This document shows positions 59,433-64,000 of a stretch of DNA of 64,000 bases, piece after piece. A model generated the notes under the pieces. That model was not told the origin of the DNA, ran no database searches, and saw nothing but the letters and a program-made list of their open reading frames with translations. The stretch's first letter is position 1, and each line of letters opens with the position of its first letter. The position numbers and the translations under genes were made by a program. The stretch comes from Mycobacterium sp. GA-1199 (GTDB taxonomy: Bacteria; Actinomycetota; Actinomycetes; Mycobacteriales; Mycobacteriaceae), in assembly GCF_001500045.1 (NCBI RefSeq), contig NZ_LQIX01000045.1, forward strand, positions 62,001 to 126,000, read 5' to 3'.

Positions 59433-61022
59433 ATGGCCAGTGAGTCCACGTCCACGCCGGCACAGCAGATCGCAGCGGGTTACGCGGCCGAGGGGGCCGC
59501 TCTTGAGCTCGGCGCGGTCGTCGTCGACGGGGTGTGCGACCCGACCGCCTTGGTGCGAATTCCGCTGGCCACCGTCAACCGCCACGGGCTGGTGGCCGGC
59601 GCCACCGGCACCGGCAAGACTAAATCTCTTCAGGTGCTGGCCGAACAGCTCTCAGCGGCGGGCGTGCCATGCGTGATGGCCGACGTCAAGGGGGACCTCT
59701 CGGGGCTGTCGCGCCCCGCCGAGCCCAACGACAACATCGCCGCACGCGCCGCCGACACCGGCGACGACTGGGCGCCGACCGCGTTTCCGGTCGAGTTCCT
59801 GTCGCTGGGCACCGTGGGAATCGGAGTGCCGGTGCGCGCGACGATCTCCAGCTTCGGGCCGATCCTGCTGTCGAAGGTACTCGGGCTGAACGCCACGCAG
59901 GAGTCGACGCTGGGCCTGATCTTCCACTGGGCCGACCAGCAGGGGCTCTCGCTACTGGACCTCAAGGACCTCCGCGCGGTGATCCAGTACCTCACCAGCG
60001 ACGAGGGCAAGCCCGAGCTCAAAACGCTGGGCGCGGTGTCCACCACGACCGCGGGGGTGATCCTGCGGGCGCTGATCAATCTCGAGGCCGACGGCGGCGA
60101 CACGTTCTTCGGCGAGCCCGAACTCGAGCCCGAGGACCTGCTGAGGGTCGACGAGCAGGGCCGCGGCGTCATCACGCTGTTCGAGCTCGGCAGCCAGGCC
60201 GCACGTCCGGTGATGTTCTCCACCTTCCTGATGTGGGTCCTCGCCGACCTGTTCGCGACGCTTCCCGAGGTCGGCGACCTGGAGAAACCGAAGCTGGTGT
60301 TCTTCTTCGACGAGGCCCACCTGCTGTTCGCCGACGCGTCCAAGGCCTTCCTCGAACAGGTCGAGCAGACCGTGAAGCTGATCCGTTCCAAAGGAGTCGG
60401 CGTGTTCTTCTGCACGCAACTGCCGACCGATGTGCCCAACGACGTGCTTTCCCAACTGGGTGCCCGTATTCAGCACGCGCTGCGCGCGTTCACCCCCGAC
60501 GACGACAAGGCGTTGGCCAAGACGGTGCGAACGTACCCGAAAACCGATGTGTACGACCTGAAGTCAGCCTTGACGTCGCTGGCTACCGGCGAGGCGATCG
60601 TCACGGTGTTGTCGGAGAAGGGCGCCCCGACCCCGGTGGCGTGGACCCGGATGCGAGCCCCGCGCTCGCTGATGGACACCATCGGTCCCGAAGCGATTTC
60701 CGCCGCCGCGAAATCCAGTGCGCTGCAGGCAGAATACGGCCAGACCATCGACCGCGAGTCGGCCTACGAGCGGCTCAACGCGAAACTGGCCCCGCCACCC
60801 GAGCCCGATCCCGTGCCTCAGTACGACGAGGCACTGCCGCCTCCGCTGCCTCCGGCCGGTGAAGTGAGCGCACGCGACTCCGCCGAACCCTCGATGGTGG
60901 AGAAGGTGGTCAACAGCCCGGCGTTCAAGAGCGCGATGCGTTCGGCGGGTACGGTGATCGGCCGAGAGATCACCCGCAGCATCTTCGGCACCGGTCGCAG
61001 GCGCAGCCGGCGTCGCCGCTGA
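59433..61022 (+). CDS. HerA/DUF853-like ATPase (Rv2510c-type)
   Basis: A 529-residue P-loop ATPase. Walker A is GATGTGKT (about residues 56-63), Walker B is KLVFFFDEAHLLF. The C-terminal half carries the DUF853 features (FFCTQLPTDVPNDVLSQLGARIQHALRAFTP) and a Pro-rich linker (about 440-465) before a basic end (GRRRSRRRR). HerA-like proteins move DNA, but this subfamily's function is not known. ATG 59433 is preferred over GTG 59424 for its ribosome-site spacing. Convergent with the SDR gene, with an inverted repeat between. Confidence 0.9.
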   Translation: MASESTSTPAQQIAAGYAAEGAALELGAVVVDGVCDPTALVRIPLATVNRHGLVAGATGTGKTKSLQVLAEQLSAAGVPCVMADVKGDLSGLSRPAEPNDNIAARAADTGDDWAPTAFPVEFLSLGTVGIGVPVRATISSFGPILLSKVLGLNATQESTLGLIFHWADQQGLSLLDLKDLRAVIQYLTSDEGKPELKTLGAVSTTTAGVILRALINLEADGGDTFFGEPELEPEDLLRVDEQGRGVITLFELGSQAARPVMFSTFLMWVLADLFATLPEVGDLEKPKLVFFFDEAHLLFADASKAFLEQVEQTVKLIRSKGVGVFFCTQLPTDVPNDVLSQLGARIQHALRAFTPDDDKALAKTVRTYPKTDVYDLKSALTSLATGEAIVTVLSEKGAPTPVAWTRMRAPRSLMDTIGPEAISAAAKSSALQAEYGQTIDRESAYERLNAKLAPPPEPDPVPQYDEALPPPLPPAGEVSARDSAEPSMVEKVVNSPAFKSAMRSAGTVIGREITRSIFGTGRRRSRRRR

Positions 61023-61030
61023 TTTCGGTT

Positions 61031-61091
61031 CGCGAAACTGTATTCCAGCACGCCTCTACTCGAACTTTCGCTGACGGAATACAGTTTCGCG
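61031..61091. repeat. Long perfect inverted repeat between convergent genes
   Basis: Sixteen-base perfect arms, CGCGAAACTGTATTCC (61031-61046) and GGAATACAGTTTCGCG (61076-61091), around 29 bases, in the gap between the convergent HerA-like and SDR genes. It resembles in shape the element at 20801-20848, which also contains GAAAC/GTTTC. Confidence 0.75.
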
Positions 61092-61111
61092 GCGTAAAGC
61101 GGGAACGAGCC

Positions 61112-61918
61112 TTAGCCGCCGCCGAGCTTCTTGTACACGGCTCCGACGATGGGCGTCACGATCGCCCGCGGCGTGTACCCCGCCGCAACCGACATCGCCT
61201 TCGACGTCACACCGGGGACGACGCGCATCTTGTTGCGCTCCAACGCATCCAACGATTGCCTGGCGGTGTATTGCGTCGAAATCCACAGAAAGTCCGGAAT
61301 CAGCTTCTCCACCAAGGACTGCTCGTCGGGGTTCGGCAGCGCCTCGCGCACGGGCCCCGGCGCCAGCAACGTCACGTGCACCCCGTCCTTCTTGAGCTCA
61401 CCGCGCAGCGACTCGCTGAACGTGTTGACGAACGCCTTGCTGGCGGCATAGGTCGCGTTGTTGGGGATCGGTGAATTGCCCGCTGCCGAGCCGGAAATGA
61501 GGATCCCGCCGGCCTTGCGTTGCACCATCCCCGGCAGGACGGCGAGCACGAGATCGTGTACGCCCAACACGTTGAGCTGAACCTGTGCCTTCTCGTCGGC
61601 CGGATCCAGCGAGGACACCGGACCGAACGTCGCGGTGCCCGCGTTCGCGCAGAGGATCGAGATGTTTCGTGTCGCCAGTTCGTCGCAAAGCTTCGTGCGC
61701 TCGCTGGGGTCGGCCAGATCGACGGGACGCACCTCCACCGTCACGCCGTACTGCTGGACGAGGCGGTCGGCCAAGGTCCGCAGCACCTCCTCGCGGCGCG
61801 CGGTGATGATCAGGTGATGTCCGCGGGCGGCAAGTTCGGTGGCCAGCGACTCGCCGATGTTCTGAGATGCGCCGGTGACCACCGCGCGGGCGTCGGCGCT
61901 GGGTGCGGGTACTGGCAT
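61112..61918 (-). CDS. Short-chain dehydrogenase (Rv2509-type)
   Basis: A 268-residue SDR: GASQNIGESLA, CANAGTATFG, and YAASK as catalytic Tyr-Lys after SGSAAG. Its length and position equal those of Rv2509 in M. tuberculosis, a protein related to mycolate 3-keto reduction (CmrA-like). ATG 61918. It is divergent from the MFS gene with only 26 bases between starts, so promoters overlap. I have not assigned a symbol because CmrA is Rv2509 only by memory. Confidence 0.9.
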   Translation of the reverse strand: MPVPAPSADARAVVTGASQNIGESLATELAARGHHLIITARREEVLRTLADRLVQQYGVTVEVRPVDLADPSERTKLCDELATRNISILCANAGTATFGPVSSLDPADEKAQVQLNVLGVHDLVLAVLPGMVQRKAGGILISGSAAGNSPIPNNATYAASKAFVNTFSESLRGELKKDGVHVTLLAPGPVREALPNPDEQSLVEKLIPDFLWISTQYTARQSLDALERNKMRVVPGVTSKAMSVAAGYTPRAIVTPIVGAVYKKLGGG

Positions 61919-61944
61919 GCGCCGGACTATATCGTGGGCGGACC

Positions 61945-63255
61945 ATGAGCGACCCACCCGATTCCGGCCCGCCCGCTGCGGCGCGTCGCCAGGTCATCTC
62001 GTGGGCGCTGTGGGATTTCGGTGCGACCGGGCTGAACGCGGTGGTCGTGACCTTCGTGTTCTCGATCTACCTGACCAATACGGTCGGCGACGATCTGCCC
62101 GGCGGTGTCAGCGCCACCAGCTGGCTGGGCTGGGCGCTGGGCGCGGCCGGGGTCGTCGTCGCGCTGCTGGCGCCGGTGACGGGCGTGTGGGTCGACGCCC
62201 CGTGGCGGCGGCGCCGCGTGCTGGCCGTGCTCAGCGCGCTGGCGGTCGTGCTGATCGCCTCGATGAGTTCGGTCCGCGACGACTACCGCTACCTGGCGCT
62301 GGGGCTGGTGCTCTTGGGCTGCGCGTCGGCGTGCAACGAACTCGCCACCGTGCCCTACAACGCGATGCTGCGCCAACTGTCGACACCGCAGACGTCGGGC
62401 CAGATCTCCGGATACGGCCTGGGTTTGGGCTATCTCGGCAGTGTCACGTTGCTGTTGGTGGTGTACTTCGGGTTCATCTCCGGTGACGGCGGATTGCTCG
62501 GCCTGCCGGTCGAGGACGGCGGAAACGTCAGGGCCGCCATGGTTTTCACGGCCATCTGGTTCGGACTGTTCGCGCTGCCGGTGCTGATCGCCGTGCCCAG
62601 CGCCAGCCCCGACCCCTCAGAGCAACGGCAGACCGTCGGATTCATCGGCGGGTACCGCAAGCTGTGGGCGGACATCCGCAGCGAATGGCGGCGTGATCAC
62701 AACGTGGTGTACTACCTGCTGGCCAGTGCGGTGTTCCGCGACGGCCTGACGGGGATATTCGCGTTCGGGGCGGTGCTGGGCGTTCGGGTCTACGGCGTCT
62801 CCGAGGCCGATGTGCTGCTGTTCGGGGTGTGCGCCAGCACGGTCGCCGCCGCCGGTGCGATAGGCGGTGGATTTCTCGACGACCGGTTCGGCGCCAAACC
62901 CGTCATCGTCGTCTCGCTGAGCGGGATGATCGCGGTCGGCCTCACCTTGATGTCGCTCAACGGGGTACTGGCGTTCTGGATCTGCGGACTGTTGCTCTGC
63001 CTGTTCATCGGGCCCACACTGTCCGCCGCGCGCACGCTGATGCTGCGCATGTCCGCCCAGGGCAAGGAGGGCGTCGCCTTCGGCCTCTACACCACCACGG
63101 GCCGCGCTGTGTCCTACCTTGCGCCCATGCTGTTCTCGATTTTCATCGCCGTGTTCGGCACCGACCGTGCCGGGATGGGCGGGCTGGTCGTGGTCCTCGC
63201 CGCCGGCCTGCTCGCGATGCTCGCCGTGCGTGTTCCGCGGCGTGCGCCCGCCTAA
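61945..63255 (+). CDS. MFS transporter of the UMF1/Atg22-like type (Rv2508c-type)
   Basis: A 436-residue membrane protein with about 11-12 hydrophobic segments, starting with the conserved WALWDFGATGLNAVVVTFVFSIYL, and containing CNELATVPYNAML and GGGFLDDRFGAKP. It matches the Atg22/UMF1 branch of MFS, thought to export amino acids or small molecules. A TATATC box (61928-61933) 12 bases before the ATG suggests a near-leaderless mRNA. Its stop overlaps that of the convergent gene. Confidence 0.88.
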   Translation: MSDPPDSGPPAAARRQVISWALWDFGATGLNAVVVTFVFSIYLTNTVGDDLPGGVSATSWLGWALGAAGVVVALLAPVTGVWVDAPWRRRRVLAVLSALAVVLIASMSSVRDDYRYLALGLVLLGCASACNELATVPYNAMLRQLSTPQTSGQISGYGLGLGYLGSVTLLLVVYFGFISGDGGLLGLPVEDGGNVRAAMVFTAIWFGLFALPVLIAVPSASPDPSEQRQTVGFIGGYRKLWADIRSEWRRDHNVVYYLLASAVFRDGLTGIFAFGAVLGVRVYGVSEADVLLFGVCASTVAAAGAIGGGFLDDRFGAKPVIVVSLSGMIAVGLTLMSLNGVLAFWICGLLLCLFIGPTLSAARTLMLRMSAQGKEGVAFGLYTTTGRAVSYLAPMLFSIFIAVFGTDRAGMGGLVVVLAAGLLAMLAVRVPRRAPA

Positions 63256-64000
63256 CCGCTGGCCGTGCAGATGGTCAGGCCCGCCCCGGTGCGCTTCTGC
63301 ACCACCGAGCCGTCGACGGAGATCGAACAATTCACCTCGCGACCGACGTTGATGATGCTGATGCTCGCCGTGGCGGCCGCGGACTCGGACAACTCCACTT
63401 CCTTGCTCCAGGGCAGCAGCACGTTGAACTCGGTCTGCAGCAGACCGCCGGTGTCCACGTAGGTGATGTTGATGGCGCGCCCGGAACCGCTGACGACGTA
63501 GACGACGCTCTGGGTGAGACCGGGGGTGGTCGTGCCGGGCGTGCCGGGCGTGCTGGGGTCCGTGGGGACTGCGGGCACGGTGGGCCGCGTCGTCCGTGGA
63601 ACGGTCGGGCGCGGCCCTGTCGTCGGGATCGGGGTGGTGAAGTCGGGTTCCGGCATCGGGGGCGGCGCGACGACAGTCTGCTGTTGCGAACTGTTGACGA
63701 CGACGAGCGCGATCACCAGGCCGAGCACGGTCAGTACCGCAACACCCGCGGCAACCCACAACCAGCGGGGTGACTTCGGTTCCTCGGGCTCCGGTGGCGG
63801 ATCACCCGACGGGTAGGGCGCCCCGTACTGGCCCGAGCCGTAGGTCTCGTACCCGTATGTGCCGTACGCCGGCAGATGCTGCGTCGGAGCAGGTTGGGGC
63901 GGCGCCTGATAGGTGGGGCCGTACGCCTGGCTCGCGTATGCCGGGTCGCTGTATCCGGAATAGCCGTGACCCTGCGGCTGCTCCCCGCGGCCGGAACCCG
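63252..64000 (-). CDS. MmpS-like Pro/Tyr-rich membrane protein, 5' truncated by window edge
   Basis: The frame is open on the minus strand from the window edge (position 64000) to the stop at 63252, so it is longer than the 169-residue TTG-initiated part. The N-terminal part is rich in Tyr, Gly, Pro and Gln (QAYGPTYQAPPQPAP), then a transmembrane helix (WVAAGVAVLTVLGLVIALVVV), a Pro/Thr linker, and a C-terminal MmpS-like domain (VVYVVSGSGRAINITYVDTGG, VLLPWSKEVEL, NCSISVDGSVVQ). Probably matches Rv2507. The domain arrangement suggests an envelope protein; MmpL partner not seen. Confidence 0.82.
   Translation of the reverse strand, partial: GSGRGEQPQGHGYSGYSDPAYASQAYGPTYQAPPQPAPTQHLPAYGTYGYETYGSGQYGAPYPSGDPPPEPEEPKSPRWLWVAAGVAVLTVLGLVIALVVVNSSQQQTVVAPPPMPEPDFTTPIPTTGPRPTVPRTTRPTVPAVPTDPSTPGTPGTTTPGLTQSVVYVVSGSGRAINITYVDTGGLLQTEFNVLLPWSKEVELSESAAATASISIINVGREVNCSISVDGSVVQKRTGAGLTICTASG

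Overview
The window looks like a chromosomal segment of a Mycolicibacterium-type (probably environmental, fast-growing) mycobacterium. The DNA is GC-rich with many GTG starts. It carries a single-chain type I fatty acid synthase (Fas), a complete yrbE/mce operon, a mycofactocin-type short-chain dehydrogenase, and a block from 40.6 kb to the end whose gene order matches the Mycobacterium tuberculosis Rv2525c-Rv2507 neighbourhood as I remember it (Tat-exported DUF1906 protein, fas, acpS, M20 peptidase, bcp, DUF3618 protein, L,D-transpeptidase, orn, HerA-like ATPase, SDR, MFS, MmpS-like protein).

Region 1 (about 1.1-34.9 kb) is an accessory lipid uptake and breakdown island, preceded by the 3' part of an amidase. 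A minus-strand group (P450, 3Fe-4S ferredoxin, two SDRs) is divergent from a 12-gene plus-strand operon (5.16-19.73 kb). That operon joins an aldehyde dehydrogenase, a class III CoA-transferase, an HMG-CoA-synthase-like/DUF35 fusion and a thiolase directly to yrbEA-yrbEB-mceABCDEF, with almost every junction short or overlapping. Next come small secreted proteins, a second P450 divergent from a TetR regulator, a thiolase-like/DUF35 pair, a SnoaL-SDR-ADH-VOC operon, a crotonase divergent from an acyl-CoA synthetase, an amidohydrolase-acyl-CoA synthetase operon and two Mce-associated membrane proteins. A 19-bp inverted repeat, ATTCTC-N7-GAGAAT, and related GAGAAT sites recur in the promoter regions, which suggests one regulon. 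The substrate cannot be read from sequence; a steroid-like, isoprenoid or other branched hydrophobic lipid is the reasonable guess.

Region 2 (34.9-40.4 kb) holds a pair of convergent IspD homologues (one degenerate, one intact-looking), a ChaB-domain protein, an MFS transporter divergent from a MerR regulator, and an orphan solute-binding lipoprotein.

Region 3 (40.5-64 kb) is the conserved core: DUF1906 protein, fas-acpS, peptidase, Bcp, DUF3618 protein, tRNA-Lys(CTT), LdtB, an unusual FAD/NAD(P)-TPR fusion, tRNA-His(GTG), orn, HerA-like ATPase, SDR, MFS transporter and the truncated MmpS-like protein. The fusion gene is the element I do not remember from the M. tuberculosis order. Four intergenic long inverted repeats sit at gene ends, mostly between convergent genes, and may be terminators or members of a mycobacterial intergenic palindrome family. 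I see no insertion sequence, prophage or CRISPR array.
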